NCBI RefSeq assembly: GCF_030254645.1
Contig: NZ_CP116346.1
Span: 3,041,973-3,105,972 of the forward strand
Direction: 5' to 3'
DNA length: 64,000 nucleotides
Source of the DNA: Paucibacter sediminis
GTDB lineage: Bacteria > Pseudomonadota > Gammaproteobacteria > Burkholderiales > Burkholderiaceae_C
In this document: positions 37,201 through 46,454 of the stretch, piece after piece
How the letters are laid out: each line of letters starts with the position of its first letter
How positions within the stretch are numbered: the stretch's first letter is position 1
Position numbers and translations under genes: made by a program
Notes under the pieces: generated by a model
The model's input: only the letters and a program-made list of their open reading frames with translations
Database searches by the model: none
Told to the model about the DNA's origin: nothing

Positions 37201-39015
37201 CTGCTGAACGAGGACGTCGATGCCGCCGCCGACGCCCTGGGCGCCGAGCAGCTCGGCGAACGGGCCGCCAGCTATCTGGGCGTGCCGATCCGCGTGGGTG
37301 AGCGCGCGATCGGCGTGCTGAGCGTGCAGAGCACCGCCCGTGAGGGCCGCTTCACCGCGGCCGATCAGAACCTGCTCAGCACCTTGGCGTCCGGCGTCGG
37401 CGTGGCGATCCGCAATGCCCAGCTGTTTGCCGAGGCCAGGGAGGCGCGCGCCGCGGCCGAGGGCGCCAACGAGGCCAAGAGTGCCTTCCTGGCGACCATG
37501 AGCCATGAGATCCGCACGCCCATGAACGCGGTCATCGGCATGAGCGGCCTGCTGCTGGACACGCCGCTGAACGCCGAGCAGCGCGACTACGCGGCCACCA
37601 TTCGCGACAGCGGCGACGCCCTGCTGACCATCATCAACGACATCCTGGACTTCTCCAAGATCGAGGCCGGGCGCATGGACATCGAGGCCCATCCCTTCGA
37701 TCTGCGCGACTGCGTGGAATCGGCGCTGGACCTGGTGGGCGCACGCGCGGCCGAGAAGCAGCTCGACCTGGCCTATGTGTTCGAGGACGATCTGCCGGCC
37801 GTCGTGAACGGCGATGTGACGCGGCTGCGCCAGGTGCTGCTCAACCTGCTCAGCAATGCGGTCAAGTTCACCGACAACCAGGACGGCCGCGGCGAGGTGG
37901 TGCTGAGCCTGGCCATGCAGGCGCAGGGGCAGCTGCACTTCTGCGTGCGCGACACCGGCATCGGCCTGAGCCCGCAGGGCATGAGCCGCCTGTTCCAGAG
38001 CTTCAGCCAGGCCGACAGCTCGACCACGCGCAAATACGGCGGCACCGGCCTGGGCCTGGCGATCAGCCGGCGCCTGGTGGAGCTGATGGGCGGCCGCATG
38101 TGGGCCGAGAGCGCCGGCGTGGGCGCGGGGGCGAGCTTCCACTTCACGCTCGCGCTGCCGGCGGTGACGGCGCCGGCGGCGCGCAGCGCCCTGGTGGGCC
38201 CTCAGCCGGCGCTGCATGGCAAGCGCCTGCTGGTGGTGGACGACAACGCCACCAACCGCCGCGTGCTGGCCCTGCAGACGGCGCGCTGGGGCATGCTGCC
38301 GCAGGACTGCGCCAGCGCCGAGCAGGCCCTGGCCTGGATGGCCGCGGGCGGGGTCTGCGACCTGGCCCTGCTGGACATGCACATGCCGGGCATGGACGGC
38401 GTAACGCTGGCGCGCCTGCTGCGCAAGACCCGACCCCAGCTGCCCCTGGTGCTGTTCAGCTCGCTGGGGCGCAAGGAGGCAGGGGTGGAGGAGGGCGTGT
38501 TCGCCGCCTATCTGCACAAGCCGCTGCGGCAGAGCCAGCTGTTCGACACCTTGATGAATCTGCTGGGCGAGCGCAGCGCGGCGCGCGTGCTGGCGCCGGT
38601 GGGCCCCAGCCAGCATGCCGGCCTGGCCGAGCGCCACCCGCTGCGCATCCTGCTGGCCGAGGACAACGCCGTGAACCAGAAGCTGGCGCTGCGCCTGCTG
38701 AGCCAGATGGGCTACCGCGCCGACCTGGCCAGCAACGGCCTGGAGGCGGTGGAGAGCGTCGAGCGCCAGCCCTACGACCTGGTGCTGATGGACGTGCAGA
38801 TGCCCGAGATGGACGGCCTGGAGGCGAGCCGGCGCATCACCGCGCGCTGGCCGGCCGGGGCGCGGCCGCGCATCGTCGCGATGACCGCCAACGCCATGCA
38901 GGGTGACCGCGAGGACTGCCTGGCCGCCGGCATGGACGACTACCTGGCCAAGCCGATACGCGTGGAGGCGCTGGTGCAGGCGCTGCTGCGCGCGGAGCTG
39001 CGAGATGCCCGCTGA
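31228..39015 (+). CDS. Giant TPR / multi-GAF hybrid histidine kinase with two receiver domains
   Basis: A 2,595-residue soluble sensor kinase, no signal peptide or membrane helix. ATG 31228 follows CGGAG; GTG 31216 is an alternative. Residues about 30-490 are TPR repeats. A first, divergent GAF covers about 515-660 and a short coiled coil follows. Eight GAF units then repeat from about residue 685 to 2065, each opening with a variant of [19 protein letters not shown] and ending with [18 protein letters not shown]. Next come HisKA (phospho-His2093 in [17 protein letters not shown]), HATPase ([30 protein letters not shown]) and two canonical receivers with acceptor Asp2383 and Asp2522. It heads a five-gene operon; the next gene overlaps its end by 11 bases. 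The signal sensed is unknown. Most hybrid kinases have one or two GAF domains, so the array is exceptional. Confidence 0.93.
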   Translation: MSAALPASARSKPARPSRRGAAVPAGWNSAAELAWSGRHEEARAACGEALADARLPLAQRVALLALRSESAVALGRFDAALSDAETLLTLVPGAEHAAAQAQGYAAMAMALMRRGRLQEALAVATLALERAERCGQPALRALALTRLGEAQFRVRQGRMGVPSGEQAAALYARLGDASGQARALWIVANAQMNLGHPAQARTAAEQALALARQSGDEFALGNALNLLAFMQADLSAVLQGFRQAEAAFQRAGYVERCALVRSNIANAYVELGLYRHALQLRQANARLQRELGALAGLANTLASLADIAIQLGDYAAAEAARADYVALLQLYADPIGGYMAASLGGELALAQGHSALAVREFRAAQRAALAGSDPAMQMAAHDGLAKALLADGQAAAALRASSRGIALHRGQGLSKLDFVQRQHLWWHHSQALAALGRGEQAWAALQQAYVFLLDGVRELRDEGLRRSYLNKVLGNRELVHAWLAEAAQRGLAEAEREGYLHLPSLPVEPFKRLVDSGLRLNELRSAAELQEFLINELTQLTGAERVMLVLEGGGALEIAGAMLPRGESAAALLQAVTPWLQEARRSRSVSLRHGPPGAAPLAQRSCLVAPLVAQRRVLGHVYADIEGVFGRFADADRDLLALLAAQAAVALDNARWGEGLEAKVAERTAALAAAKAQAEQRAHELSIINAIQQGIADSQDFQASVDLVGDQLREVLRSGDIGIHWYDAAAGLMRPLYVYEHGERLQSSAYVPNPGGAWEQIRRTRKPLIYHSRRDYAYAALLDGSDAELSGAFIPIIAGEHLLGVIVLMDFQREHAFGTDEIRLVETISASLGVALENARLFDETQRLFKESEQRAAELAIINSVQAALAAELNIQGIYDAVGDKVREIFDGRDVGIRVFDASTGLEHYPYTYEDGRRLVIVSEPMEERGFSAAIRRSRSSLVINEQMDMARARYGSYVLPGTRSTKSAVYVPLVSGEQVRGVITLVDLEREQAFSESDVRLLQTLANSMSVALENARLFDETQRLLKETEQRNAELAVINSIQQGMAGSLDFQAIVELVGDKLREVLHSEDIGIRWLDHGTRSVHFLYEIEHGQRLEIPTRKHEPGARWDELSTRREPKILNSVAEQVAAGVKAIPGTDQALSMLQVPIVGSDRVLGRIVMENHECEQAFGMPEVRLLTTVAATMGVALENARLFDETQRLLKETEQRNAELAVINSIQRGIAGSLDFQGIVELVGVKLGEILACPSVGVRWFDHERRAVLHLYETEHGQRLTLPPRELAHEPELWRKQVEQREPVVYGSVPEQVVAGTGAIPGTDQAKSIAKVPIVSGELALGSIVAEDHEREHAYGAAEVRLLQTIAAALGMALQSAQRFDQTQRLLKETEQRNAELAVINSIQQGMAGSLDFQGIVEMVGDKLREVLKTEDIGIRWLDHAGQTVHHLYEYEHGVRLQIPPQPLASGPVMSRLMSTRLPVVTNSPAEKLALGIRALPGTDSSLSSIHLPIVGGDVLLGSMVLEDFSREQAYGESELRLLQTVASAMGVALQSARLFDETQRLLKETEQRNAELAVINSIQQGMAGSLDFQGIVDLVGDKLREVLHTENLGIVWYDAASDHLHSLYVYEHNQRLHVPPAAPNPQGSWARLVATRQPVVLNTTAEMEAAGITLMPGTDQALSVLKVPVIVGDQVLGIIDTEDHQREHAYGAAEVRLLQTIASSMGVALENARLFDETQRLLKETDDRAAELAVINGVQQGLANKLDADSIYELVGEKLRELFDSQSISIASLDMQANRRHYHYMLERGRRFEVPDGPISALGLHLVASGRPLLINDDKTARLAALGIVSSTLPGTAETLSLVRVPILSGERVVGVIGLDNVDRENAFSAADVRLLTTLAGSMSVALESARLFEQTQQRADELATVNALGQALTSTIDLDELIHTVGEKMRVTFAADIAYIALLDQAAGLIRFPYMHGEQLDQQAMGEGLTGKIIESGQPLLLNEDVDAAADALGAEQLGERAASYLGVPIRVGERAIGVLSVQSTAREGRFTAADQNLLSTLASGVGVAIRNAQLFAEAREARAAAEGANEAKSAFLATMSHEIRTPMNAVIGMSGLLLDTPLNAEQRDYAATIRDSGDALLTIINDILDFSKIEAGRMDIEAHPFDLRDCVESALDLVGARAAEKQLDLAYVFEDDLPAVVNGDVTRLRQVLLNLLSNAVKFTDNQDGRGEVVLSLAMQAQGQLHFCVRDTGIGLSPQGMSRLFQSFSQADSSTTRKYGGTGLGLAISRRLVELMGGRMWAESAGVGAGASFHFTLALPAVTAPAARSALVGPQPALHGKRLLVVDDNATNRRVLALQTARWGMLPQDCASAEQALAWMAAGGVCDLALLDMHMPGMDGVTLARLLRKTRPQLPLVLFSSLGRKEAGVEEGVFAAYLHKPLRQSQLFDTLMNLLGERSAARVLAPVGPSQHAGLAERHPLRILLAEDNAVNQKLALRLLSQMGYRADLASNGLEAVESVERQPYDLVLMDVQMPEMDGLEASRRITARWPAGARPRIVAMTANAMQGDREDCLAAGMDDYLAKPIRVEALVQALLRAELRDAR
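33289..36990 (+). repeat. Tandem in-frame repeat encoding eight GAF units
   Basis: The conserved codon before the Asn of the xINS/xVN motif recurs at 33289, 33811, 34345, 34873, 35404, 35932, 36460 and 36973, giving periods of 522, 534, 528, 531, 528, 528 and 513 bases. Units three to six share long nearly identical stretches at the DNA level, especially the joint [19 protein letters not shown] - [14 protein letters not shown], while the centres differ. Recent unit duplication is the simplest reading. Confidence 0.9.
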
Positions 39016-41200
39016 GCCGCTCGATCCCTCCCTGCGCCAGTTGGTCCAGGCGGCGCAGTTCGACGTGCTGGCGCGCAATATGCGCAAGGGCATCGCGGCC
39101 TCGCCGGTCGCCGTGGCCCTGTTTGGCTGGGCGCTGTTCCAGCGCGGTTCCACCGCGGGTTTCTGGTGGTGGGCCGGCCTGGTCTGGCTGATGACGCCGT
39201 TCTACTACCTCGTGCTGGCCCCCTGGCAGCAGCGCCTCGCGACCCAGGGCCGGTTCGACCGCCTGGGCCGGTCGCAGCTGTTGTTCCATGCCTGGTTTGG
39301 CGGGCTCTGGGGGGCGGCATGCGTGATCTTCTACGACGACGATCTTGTGCGCCTGCTGGTGCTGCTGGCCGCGGTGCTTGGCAATGTGACCGCGGTGGCG
39401 ATGGCGGCGGCCAATCACCTGCCCAGTGCCTATGCCTACTGCCTGGCCATCTCGCTGCCGTTTGCGCTGCGCGCGGCGGTGGCCGGCGAGGGCGTCAGTC
39501 TGATGGTGGGCGCAGCGGCGCTGCTGGTGGTGGGCAATGCGCTGGCCTATGCGCACCAGCATGGCCTGGCGCTGCGCGACGCCGTGCGGGTGCGTTTCGA
39601 GAACCAGCGTCTGCAGGAACAGCTCACCGAGCAGAAGGTGCGCGAGCGCACGCGCGCGCTGGAGGCCGCCAGCCAGCACAAGTCGGAATTCCTGGCCACG
39701 GTCAGCCATGAGATCCGCACGCCGCTGAACGCCATCATCGGCATGAGCGGGCTGATGCTGGACACGCCGCTGGATGCCGAACAGCGCGATTACGCGGGCA
39801 CCATCCGCGACTCCGGCGAGACCCTGCTGACCATCATCAACGACATCCTGGACTTCTCCAAGATCGAGGCCGGGCGCATGGACATCGAGCACCACCCCTT
39901 CGAGCTGCGCGACTGCGTGGAGTCGGCGCTGGAGCTGGTGGCGGCGCGCGCGGCCGAGAAGGGGCTGGACCTGGCCTATCTGTTCGAGGGCGAGCTGCCG
40001 GTGGCGTTGAACGGCGACGTCACGCGGCTGCGCCAGATCCTGCTGAACCTGCTCTCCAACGCCGTCAAGTTCACCGAGCGCGGCGAGGTGGTGCTGAGCG
40101 TCAGGGCGCTGGGCGACGACGCGTGGCAGTTCAGCGTGCGCGACACCGGCATCGGCCTCAGCGAGGCCGGCATGAGCCGGCTGTTCCAGAGCTTCAGCCA
40201 GGCCGACAGCTCGACCACGCGCAAGTACGGCGGCACCGGCCTGGGCCTGGCGATCAGCAAGAAGTTATCCGAGCTGATGGGCGGGCGCATGTGGGCCGAG
40301 AGCGCCGGCCCGGGCTGCGGCAGCAGCTTCCATGTCTGCATCCGCGCCGAGCCCGCCGAGCCGCCCGCCAACGCGCGGCGCGAGTTCATCGGCCAGCAGC
40401 CGGCGCTGCGCGCCAAGCAGTTGCTGGTGGTCGACGACAACGCCACCAACCGCCGCGTGCTGGCGCTGCAGACCGCCAAATGGGGCATGCTGCCGCGCGA
40501 CTGCGCCTCGGGCGAGGAGGCGCTGCAGCTGCTCGAGCAGGGCGGGCGCTTCGACCTGGCGGTGCTGGACATGCACATGCCGGGCATGGATGGCCTGACG
40601 CTGGCGCGCCGCATCCGCAAGACCTGGCCCCAGCTGCCGCTGGTGATGTTCAGCTCGCTGGGGCGCAAGGAGGCCGGTGCCGAGGACGGGCTGTTCCAGG
40701 CCTATCTGCACAAGCCGCTGCGCCAGAGCCAGCTCTTCGACGCCCTGGTGGGCCTCTCGGGCGAGGCGCTGGCGCCGCGCCCGCCGGCGCAGGACAGGCC
40801 CGGCATCGACGCCGGCCTGGCCGCGCGCCACCCGCTGCGCATCCTGCTGGCCGAGGACAACGCGGTGAACCAGAAGCTGGCCTTGCGCCTGCTGGCGCAG
40901 ATGGGCTACCGTGCCGACGTGGCCAGCAACGGCATCGAGGCGGTGGAGAGCGTGCAGCGCCAGCCCTACGACCTGGTGCTGATGGATGTGCAGATGCCCG
41001 AGATGGATGGGCTGGAGGCGGCGCGCGAGATCTGCCGCCGCTGGCCGGCCGGCCGCCGGCCGCGCCTGGTGGCGATGACCGCCAACGCCATGCAGGGCGA
41101 TCGCGAGGCCTGTCTGGCCGCGGGCATGGACGATTACGTGACCAAACCGATACGCACCGAGGCCCTGGTACAGGCCCTTATGCGCGGCCAGGGAGGCTGA
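39005..41200 (+). CDS. Membrane-bound hybrid histidine kinase with two receiver domains
   Basis: A 731-residue kinase. ATG 39005 overlaps the previous gene by 11 bases. Residues about 30-190 hold five or six transmembrane helices with short loops ([69 protein letters not shown]), so sensing is within or close to the membrane. A short coiled coil leads to HisKA with His235 in [17 protein letters not shown], then HATPase and two receivers with Asp522 and Asp661. From HisKA to the end it is closely similar to the last 520 residues of the giant kinase. It could share the Hpt protein and the cyclase with that kinase. Confidence 0.93.
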   Translation: MPAEPLDPSLRQLVQAAQFDVLARNMRKGIAASPVAVALFGWALFQRGSTAGFWWWAGLVWLMTPFYYLVLAPWQQRLATQGRFDRLGRSQLLFHAWFGGLWGAACVIFYDDDLVRLLVLLAAVLGNVTAVAMAAANHLPSAYAYCLAISLPFALRAAVAGEGVSLMVGAAALLVVGNALAYAHQHGLALRDAVRVRFENQRLQEQLTEQKVRERTRALEAASQHKSEFLATVSHEIRTPLNAIIGMSGLMLDTPLDAEQRDYAGTIRDSGETLLTIINDILDFSKIEAGRMDIEHHPFELRDCVESALELVAARAAEKGLDLAYLFEGELPVALNGDVTRLRQILLNLLSNAVKFTERGEVVLSVRALGDDAWQFSVRDTGIGLSEAGMSRLFQSFSQADSSTTRKYGGTGLGLAISKKLSELMGGRMWAESAGPGCGSSFHVCIRAEPAEPPANARREFIGQQPALRAKQLLVVDDNATNRRVLALQTAKWGMLPRDCASGEEALQLLEQGGRFDLAVLDMHMPGMDGLTLARRIRKTWPQLPLVMFSSLGRKEAGAEDGLFQAYLHKPLRQSQLFDALVGLSGEALAPRPPAQDRPGIDAGLAARHPLRILLAEDNAVNQKLALRLLAQMGYRADVASNGIEAVESVQRQPYDLVLMDVQMPEMDGLEAAREICRRWPAGRRPRLVAMTANAMQGDREACLAAGMDDYVTKPIRTEALVQALMRGQGG

Positions 41201-41203
41201 GAG

Positions 41204-41563
41204 ATGAATGTCATCGATGCACAGATCTTCACCGAGCTGCAGGACAGTGCCGGCGCCGACTTCGTGGCCGAGCTGGTGCAGACCTTTCTGGAGGATGCGC
41301 CGGGCCTGCTGCAGACGCTGCGCCAGGCGCATATGAGCGGCGATGCGGCGGGCTTCCGGCGCGCCGCCCACACGCTCAAGTCCAATGGCAACACCTTCGG
41401 CGCGCTGCACCTGGCCGAGCTGGCGCGCGAGCTGGAGCAGCGCGGCCAGCAGCCGCTAAGCACGGGAGAGGCCGACGATGCCGAGCTGGCGGCGCGCCTG
41501 CAGAACCTGGAGCAGGCCTACGCGCATTGCGCCGCGGCGCTGCGGAGCCTCGGCCATGCGTGA
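41204..41563 (+). CDS. Stand-alone Hpt phosphotransfer protein
   Basis: A 119-residue helical-bundle protein with the histidine phosphotransfer motif AAHTLKSNGNTFGA; His56 is the expected phosphate carrier. In a hybrid-kinase relay it takes phosphate from a receiver domain and passes it to a terminal response regulator. It begins three bases after the membrane kinase and overlaps the response-regulator/cyclase gene by eight bases, so its partners are almost certainly these neighbours. Confidence 0.92.
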   Translation: MNVIDAQIFTELQDSAGADFVAELVQTFLEDAPGLLQTLRQAHMSGDAAGFRRAAHTLKSNGNTFGALHLAELARELEQRGQQPLSTGEADDAELAARLQNLEQAYAHCAAALRSLGHA

Positions 41564-42593
41564 CGATGCCGCCCGGCTGCTGCTGGTGGATGACAACCGC
41601 GTCAATCGCCTGTTGCTGGCGCGCCAGCTGGGCCAGCTGGGCCACCAGACCGAGCTGGCCGAGAACGGCCGCGAGGCCCTGCGCATGCTGCGCGAGCGCC
41701 GCTACGACCTGCTGGTGCTGGACATCGAGATGCCCGAGATGGATGGCTTCGAGGTGCTCAGCCGCATGCTGGAGGACCCCGAGCTGCGCGAGCTGCCCGT
41801 GATCGTGACCTCGGCCCTGGAGGGGCTGGCGAACGTGGTGCGCTGCATCGAGCTGGGCGCCGAGGACTATCTGTCCAAGCCGGTCAATCCGGTGCTGCTG
41901 AAGGCGCGCATCGGCGCCAGCCTGGAGAAGAAGCGCCTGCGCGACGCCCAGCGCGAGCTGGTGAGCCGCTTTGCCACCCTGGAGGTGGCGCAGGACCTGG
42001 AGCGCTCGGGCTTCAGCCTGGGCGGGCGGCGCGTGCATGGGGCGGTGCTGTTCTGCGACATCCGCGGCTTCACTGGCCTGGTGGAGACGCTCGCGCCCGA
42101 GCAGGTGATCGAGCTGCTCAACACCTACTACACCCTGATGTTCGACGCCATCAGCGGCATGGGCGGGGTGGTGAACCAGATCATCGGCGACGGCCTGATG
42201 GCGATCTTCGGCGCGCCCCTGCCTCTGGAGCAGCCGGCGGCCGCGGCGGTGGCGGCGGCGCTGGAGATGGTGGCGATGATGGAGCAGTTCAGCCGCGAGC
42301 AGCTGGCCGCCGGCCTGCCGCCGCTGCGCATCGGCATCGGCATTGCCAGCGGCGACATGGTGGCCGGCTACACCGGCACGCAGCAGCGCGCCACCTACAC
42401 CTGCGTGGGCGACACGGTGAACCTGGCGGCGCGCCTGGAGGCCCATACCAAGGAGGCGGGGCGCGCCATCCTCATCGATGCAGCCACCCAACTGGCGTTG
42501 CAGGGGCAGGTCCCGACGGAGGCACTCGGCCCGGTGCTGCTCAAGGGCAAAGCCGCCGCTGTCGAGGTGTATGCAGTGCTGGGTGATCGATGA
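41556..42593 (+). CDS. Response regulator fused to class III adenylate cyclase
   Basis: A 345-residue protein. Residues 1-120 are a receiver (LLLVDDNRVNR, acceptor Asp56 in LDIEMPEMDG, Lys108 in SKPVN); a helical linker (about 120-155) leads to a class III nucleotide cyclase (160-345). Metal-binding Asp168 (LFCDIRGFTG) and Asp212 (IIGDGLMAIFG), transition-state Asn289 and Arg293 (GDTVNLAARLE) are all present. The base-selecting positions are Gln208 (usually Lys) and Thr282, which favours ATP through the Thr but leaves the Lys position unusual. Phosphorylation by the Hpt protein should control cAMP output. The next gene, a cyclic-nucleotide-binding protein, overlaps its stop. Confidence 0.92.
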   Translation: MRDDAARLLLVDDNRVNRLLLARQLGQLGHQTELAENGREALRMLRERRYDLLVLDIEMPEMDGFEVLSRMLEDPELRELPVIVTSALEGLANVVRCIELGAEDYLSKPVNPVLLKARIGASLEKKRLRDAQRELVSRFATLEVAQDLERSGFSLGGRRVHGAVLFCDIRGFTGLVETLAPEQVIELLNTYYTLMFDAISGMGGVVNQIIGDGLMAIFGAPLPLEQPAAAAVAAALEMVAMMEQFSREQLAAGLPPLRIGIGIASGDMVAGYTGTQQRATYTCVGDTVNLAARLEAHTKEAGRAILIDAATQLALQGQVPTEALGPVLLKGKAAAVEVYAVLGDR

Positions 42594-43303
42594 TGTGGCA
42601 GACGCTGCTGGCGGCGATACAGAGCAGCTTCTTGGACAGCCTGGCCACGCCGCTGCAGATCCTCGCTCTGGGCTGCGCCGTGCTGGGCGTGGGGCTGCAG
42701 GTCGGCGGCTCGCTGGTGCGCACCATGCTGCCCTTGCGCTGGCTGACGGTGGCCAGCAGCCTGGCCCTGATGGTCTATGGGGCCTTGAGCCCCTCCATGA
42801 GCACGCTGGCGGCGTCGCTGCTGCTGTTGCCCATCAATGTCTTCCGCGCCGTGGAAGTGACGCGGCTGACGCATGCCGTCAAGGGCGCGGCGGCGGCGGC
42901 CGATCATGTCGGGCATTGGCTCAAGCCGCATATGAAGGTGCGCAAGCTCAAGGCCGGCCAGGTGCTCTTCCGCAAGGGCGATCGGGCCGAGCATCTCTAC
43001 CTGCTGGTGCAGGGCGAGATGCGGCTGGCCGACATCGGCCAGCAGCTGCCGCTGGGCCGCATCTTCGGCGAGATCGCCCTGTTCGCGCCCGACCACCGGC
43101 GCACCCACACCGTGCAGGCGCTGAGTGCCTGCACGGTGCTTCAGATCCACGAGAGCACGGTGCGCCAGCTCTACTACCAGCATCCGGCCTTCGGCTTTCA
43201 CCTCATCGACCTGCTGGCCGAGGGGCTGGCGCACGACGTCGCGCGCGCCGAGGCGGCGGCGCAGGCGACCCCCAGTCAGGGGGGGGCGATTCCCGAGGCC
43301 TAA
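42590..43303 (+). CDS. Membrane protein with cyclic nucleotide-binding domain (Popeye-like layout)
   Basis: A 237-residue protein. Three hydrophobic helices occupy about residues 15-90 (LQILALGCAVLGVGLQVGG, WLTVASSLALMVYGAL, STLAASLLLLPINVFRAVE), followed by a CRP-type nucleotide-binding domain (115-215): LKAGQVLFRKGDRAEHLYLLVQG and the phosphate-binding cassette FGEIALFAPDHRRTHTVQA with an arginine and threonine in place to hold cAMP. No DNA-binding domain follows, so it is an effector or sensor at the membrane and not a transcription factor. The start overlaps the cyclase stop by four bases: enzyme and target are translationally coupled. The layout matches POPDC-type proteins. Confidence 0.88.
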   Translation: MMWQTLLAAIQSSFLDSLATPLQILALGCAVLGVGLQVGGSLVRTMLPLRWLTVASSLALMVYGALSPSMSTLAASLLLLPINVFRAVEVTRLTHAVKGAAAAADHVGHWLKPHMKVRKLKAGQVLFRKGDRAEHLYLLVQGEMRLADIGQQLPLGRIFGEIALFAPDHRRTHTVQALSACTVLQIHESTVRQLYYQHPAFGFHLIDLLAEGLAHDVARAEAAAQATPSQGGAIPEA

Positions 43304-43404
43304 GTGCTTTCCCCAGCACGCTGCCGGCGCGGCCGGCGTAACTTGATCAAGCTCAGTCCGGGCGCAGCCCGGCTCGTCAACGTCTTCCACTGGAGCGCAG
43401 CACC
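43304..43404. other. Hairpin-rich gap before the EXORDIUM-like gene
   Basis: Three dyads in 100 bases: GTGCT/AGCAC (43304-43319), GCCGGC repeated either side of GCG (about 43323-43337), and the 10-base perfect palindrome CTTGATCAAG (about 43341-43350). None is followed by a T run, so none is a standard terminator; one or more may be operators. The signalling operon probably ends here. Confidence 0.35.
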
Positions 43405-44349
43405 ATGACATCGATCACCGGAACCAGTTTGCTGGCCTTGGCCCTCGGCCTCTCGGGCGCCGCGATGGCGGACGCCGACAAGGAAACCGTGCCGAACAAG
43501 ATCTCGCACCGCCTCAACCCCGGCCATCCCACCATCGAGGCGGCGTCCACCGGCGGCACCGGCACGCTCAGCGCGATCAGCTGGCGCGGCGGGCCGGTCA
43601 TGACCGGCGCTCCCAATGTCCACCTGATCTGGTACGGCAACTGGGCACAGAGCAATGGCAGCGATACCGCGGCGGGCCAGCAGATCGTGCGCGACTTCAT
43701 GTCCGGCGTGAGCAACTCGCCCTACCTGGCCATCAACAGCACTTACACGGGCTCCAATGGCACGGTGAGCGGCCTGATCGGCACGGTCAGCGAAGCCAGC
43801 GTCGGCTATACCAATGGCACCCGCCTGCGCGATGCCGACATCTCCAAGATCGTCTCCAACTACATCAGCAGCAGCGGCAAGAAGGACAGCAACGCGGTCT
43901 ACTTCGTGCTGACCTCCTCGGACGTGGCCGAGACCAGCGGCTTCTGCAACAAGTACTGCGGCTGGCATACCAGCGCCAACATCCAGAGCACCAATATCAA
44001 GTACAGCTTCGTCGGCAATGCGAACCGCTGCCTCGCCAGTTGCGCGGCACAGTCGACCAGCCCGAACGGCAACGCGGGGGTGGACGGCATGCTGTCGGTG
44101 GTGGCGCATGAGCTGGAGGAGACGCTCACCGATCCGAACCCGAGCAGCGGTTGGGTCGACTCCAGCGGCGCCGAGAATGCCGACAAATGCGCCTGGACCT
44201 TCGGGCATTTCCAGCAGACTGCCGCCAATGGTGCTTCCTACAACATGACCCTGAACACGGTCAGCGGCAGCAAGAACTATCTGATCCAGCGCAACCTGTC
44301 CAATGTGGACAACAAGTGCTACATGAACGGCGCGCGCACCATCTACTGA
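43405..44349 (+). CDS. Secreted EXORDIUM-like (phosphate-induced protein 1) family protein
   Basis: A 314-residue exported protein: signal peptide to about residue 22 (SLLALALGLSGAAMA), a short linker, then the PHI-1/EXORDIUM domain. Family landmarks are GGPVMTGAPNVHLIWYGNW near residue 62, QQIVRDFMSGVSNSPYL, the central cysteine-rich FCNKYCGWHTS, and VVAHELEETLTDPNPSSGW near 235 followed by DKCAW. EXORDIUM proteins are best known as plant cell-wall growth proteins; scattered bacterial members exist. The HELEE segment hints at a metal site, function unproven. It may act on or near plant or algal surfaces (inference). Confidence 0.8.
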   Translation: MTSITGTSLLALALGLSGAAMADADKETVPNKISHRLNPGHPTIEAASTGGTGTLSAISWRGGPVMTGAPNVHLIWYGNWAQSNGSDTAAGQQIVRDFMSGVSNSPYLAINSTYTGSNGTVSGLIGTVSEASVGYTNGTRLRDADISKIVSNYISSSGKKDSNAVYFVLTSSDVAETSGFCNKYCGWHTSANIQSTNIKYSFVGNANRCLASCAAQSTSPNGNAGVDGMLSVVAHELEETLTDPNPSSGWVDSSGAENADKCAWTFGHFQQTAANGASYNMTLNTVSGSKNYLIQRNLSNVDNKCYMNGARTIY

Positions 44350-44867
44350 TGGGCTTGATGCCATGCGGCCTGCGCCGCCGTCAGCTGCTCGCCCTGGCCC
44401 TGGCGCCGGCCCTGCCGGCGCCGGCCTGGTCGCAGCAGCATGTGACGCGCGCCGTGCAGGCCTTTTTGCAGCTCGAAGAGGCCCTGCTGCGGGCGCTGCG
44501 CGAGGCCGACACCGCCCAGCTCGATGCCTTGCTGGGGGCGGAGTTCGAACTGCTGGTGCAGCAACAGCCGTCCACCAGCACGCCGCGCGAGACCTGGCTG
44601 CAGCGCATGCGCCAGCCCGGCGCGACGGACTATCAGCCCGCCGACATGGCGGTGCGCGAACTCGGCGCGGTGGCCATCGTCAGCTTTGTGCTGCGCCCCC
44701 AGGGTAGGGAGGGCCGGGCCGGCCGTCCGCCCATCGCGGTGGTGGATGTGTGGGAGCGGGACGGCAGCCGCTGGGTGCTGACATCCCGCCATGCCTCGGC
44801 GCTGGCCGGGCCGCGCCGCCTGCTACCCGGCGAGGCGCCGGGCGAGGGCTTGCGCAAGCAGATCTGA
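44349..44867 (+). CDS. Tat-exported NTF2-like (SnoaL/DUF4440) protein
   Basis: A 172-residue protein. The ATG at 44349 overlaps the EXORDIUM-like stop (TGATG), so the two are translationally coupled; a second ATG at 44358 is possible. The N-terminus has a twin-arginine-like signal (CGLRRRQLLALALAPALPAPAWS), then an NTF2 fold: AFLQLEEALLRALREADTAQLDALL, FELLVQQQPSTSTPRETWL, and paired strands VAIVSFVLRP and IAVVDVWERDGSRWVLTSRH. Function unknown. The gene is convergent with hutH. Confidence 0.7.
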   Translation: MGLMPCGLRRRQLLALALAPALPAPAWSQQHVTRAVQAFLQLEEALLRALREADTAQLDALLGAEFELLVQQQPSTSTPRETWLQRMRQPGATDYQPADMAVRELGAVAIVSFVLRPQGREGRAGRPPIAVVDVWERDGSRWVLTSRHASALAGPRRLLPGEAPGEGLRKQI

Positions 44868-44887
44868 GCCGCCGGGCCGGCTGAGCC

Positions 44888-46435
44888 TCAGCCGAACACC
44901 TTCAGGCCGGTCTCGGCCACCAGCAGCACGCTCAGCTGGCCGTCTTCCACCAGGGCGCTGGCATGCTCGATATCGGGCGCCAGGTAATGGTCGGTGGGCA
45001 TAGGCGGGCAGTTCTGGCGCACCAGGGCGTGCACCCCTTCCAGGGCCTTGGAGCTCGCCAGCGGGCGCAGGAACTCGATGCCCTGCGCGGCCGCCAGCAG
45101 CTCGATGCCGATGATGTGGCCGGTGTTGTCCAGCATCTGGCCGAGGCGGCGCGCGCCGTAGGTGGCCATCGACACATGGTCTTCCTGGTTGGCGCTGGTG
45201 GGCAGGCTGTCGACGCTGGCGGGATGGGCCAGGCTCTTGTTCTCGCTGGCCAGGGCCGCGGCGGTCACATGGGCGATCATGAAGCCCGAGTTGAGGCCGG
45301 CGTTGGCGGTCAGGAAGGGCGGCAGGCGCGACACGCTGGCGTCGATCAGCATGGCAATGCGGCGCTCGGCGATCGCGCCCACCTCGGCGATGGCGCAGGC
45401 CAGCGCGTCGGCGGCCAGGGCCACCGGCTCGGCGTGGAAATTGCCGCCGGAAACCATATAGCTCGTGCCGTCCTGGTTGGCGAACACCAGCGGGTTGTCG
45501 GTCACCGCATTGGCCTCGCGCAGCAGCACGTCGCGCACATAGCGGGCCTGGTCGAGGCAGGCGCCCATCACCTGGGGCTGGCAGCGCAGGCAGTAAGGAT
45601 CTTGCACGCGCTCATCGCCCTCCTGGTGCGATTGACGGATGGCGCTGCCGGCGAGGATCTGGCGGTAGGCGGCGGCCGCCTCGATCTGGCCGGGCTGGCC
45701 ACGCACCGCATGGATGCGCGGGTCGAAGGGGCCGTCGCTGCCGCGTGCGGCATCCAGGCTCAGCGCACCGCTGACGATGGCCGAGGCATAGACCTGCTCG
45801 AAGCGCAGCAGGCCCTCCAGCGCCAGCGCGGTGCTGGTCTGGGTGCCGTTGATCAGGGCCAGGCCTTCCTTGGCCTGCAGCACCAGGGGTGCGATGCCAT
45901 GCTTGTTCAGCTCGGGCAGGGCGGGCACGCGCCGGCCGTCCACCAGCATCTCGCCCTCGCCCAAGAGGGCCAGGGTCATGTGCGAGAGCGGGGCCAGGTC
46001 GCCCGAGGCGCCCACCGAGCCCTTGGCCGGCACATAGGGCACCAGGCCGGCGTTGAACACGTCCAGCAGGCTTTGCACCACCGCCTCGCGCACGCCGGAA
46101 TGGCCGCGCGCCAGCGAGGCCGCCTTGGTGGCCAGCATCAGGCGCACCACGCTGGGCTGCAGGGGTTCGCCCACGCCCACGCAATGCGAGCGGATCAGGT
46201 TGAACTGCAGTGTGGCCAGCTCTTCCTTGCTGATGCGCTTGGAGGCCAGCTTGCCGAAGCCGGTGTTGACGCCGTAGACCGGCGCATCGCCGGCGGCCGC
46301 GCCCTGCACCACGGCGGCGCTGCGGCGGATGCTGTCGGCGGCGCTGGCATGCAGGCCCAGCTTGACGCCGCCGTTGCGGATGCTGCGCAACTGGTCCAGG
46401 GTCAGCTGGCCGGGGGTGATTTCGATATGGGTCAT
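44888..46435 (-). CDS. hutH: Histidine ammonia-lyase
   Basis: A 515-residue enzyme that deaminates histidine to urocanate, first step of histidine use. The Ala-Ser-Gly triad that cyclises into the MIO cofactor is in [13 protein letters not shown] near residue 145. The N-terminal [17 protein letters not shown] loop and C-terminal [15 protein letters not shown] are also characteristic. Length is normal. It is the second gene of the leftward hutU-hutH operon, starting 19 bases after hutU. Confidence 0.97.
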   Translation of the reverse strand: MTHIEITPGQLTLDQLRSIRNGGVKLGLHASAADSIRRSAAVVQGAAAGDAPVYGVNTGFGKLASKRISKEELATLQFNLIRSHCVGVGEPLQPSVVRLMLATKAASLARGHSGVREAVVQSLLDVFNAGLVPYVPAKGSVGASGDLAPLSHMTLALLGEGEMLVDGRRVPALPELNKHGIAPLVLQAKEGLALINGTQTSTALALEGLLRFEQVYASAIVSGALSLDAARGSDGPFDPRIHAVRGQPGQIEAAAAYRQILAGSAIRQSHQEGDERVQDPYCLRCQPQVMGACLDQARYVRDVLLREANAVTDNPLVFANQDGTSYMVSGGNFHAEPVALAADALACAIAEVGAIAERRIAMLIDASVSRLPPFLTANAGLNSGFMIAHVTAAALASENKSLAHPASVDSLPTSANQEDHVSMATYGARRLGQMLDNTGHIIGIELLAAAQGIEFLRPLASSKALEGVHALVRQNCPPMPTDHYLAPDIEHASALVEDGQLSVLLVAETGLKVFG

Positions 46436-46454
46436 CTGGTTCTCTTTCTGAAGA

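Noticed and set aside
43304-43337. Hairpins after the signalling operon as a rho-independent terminator
   Set aside because: Short stems with no T run after them.
43341-43350. CTTGATCAAG as a second FNR-family box
   Set aside because: It contains TTGAT and ATCAA only by overlap; the required four-base spacer is missing.
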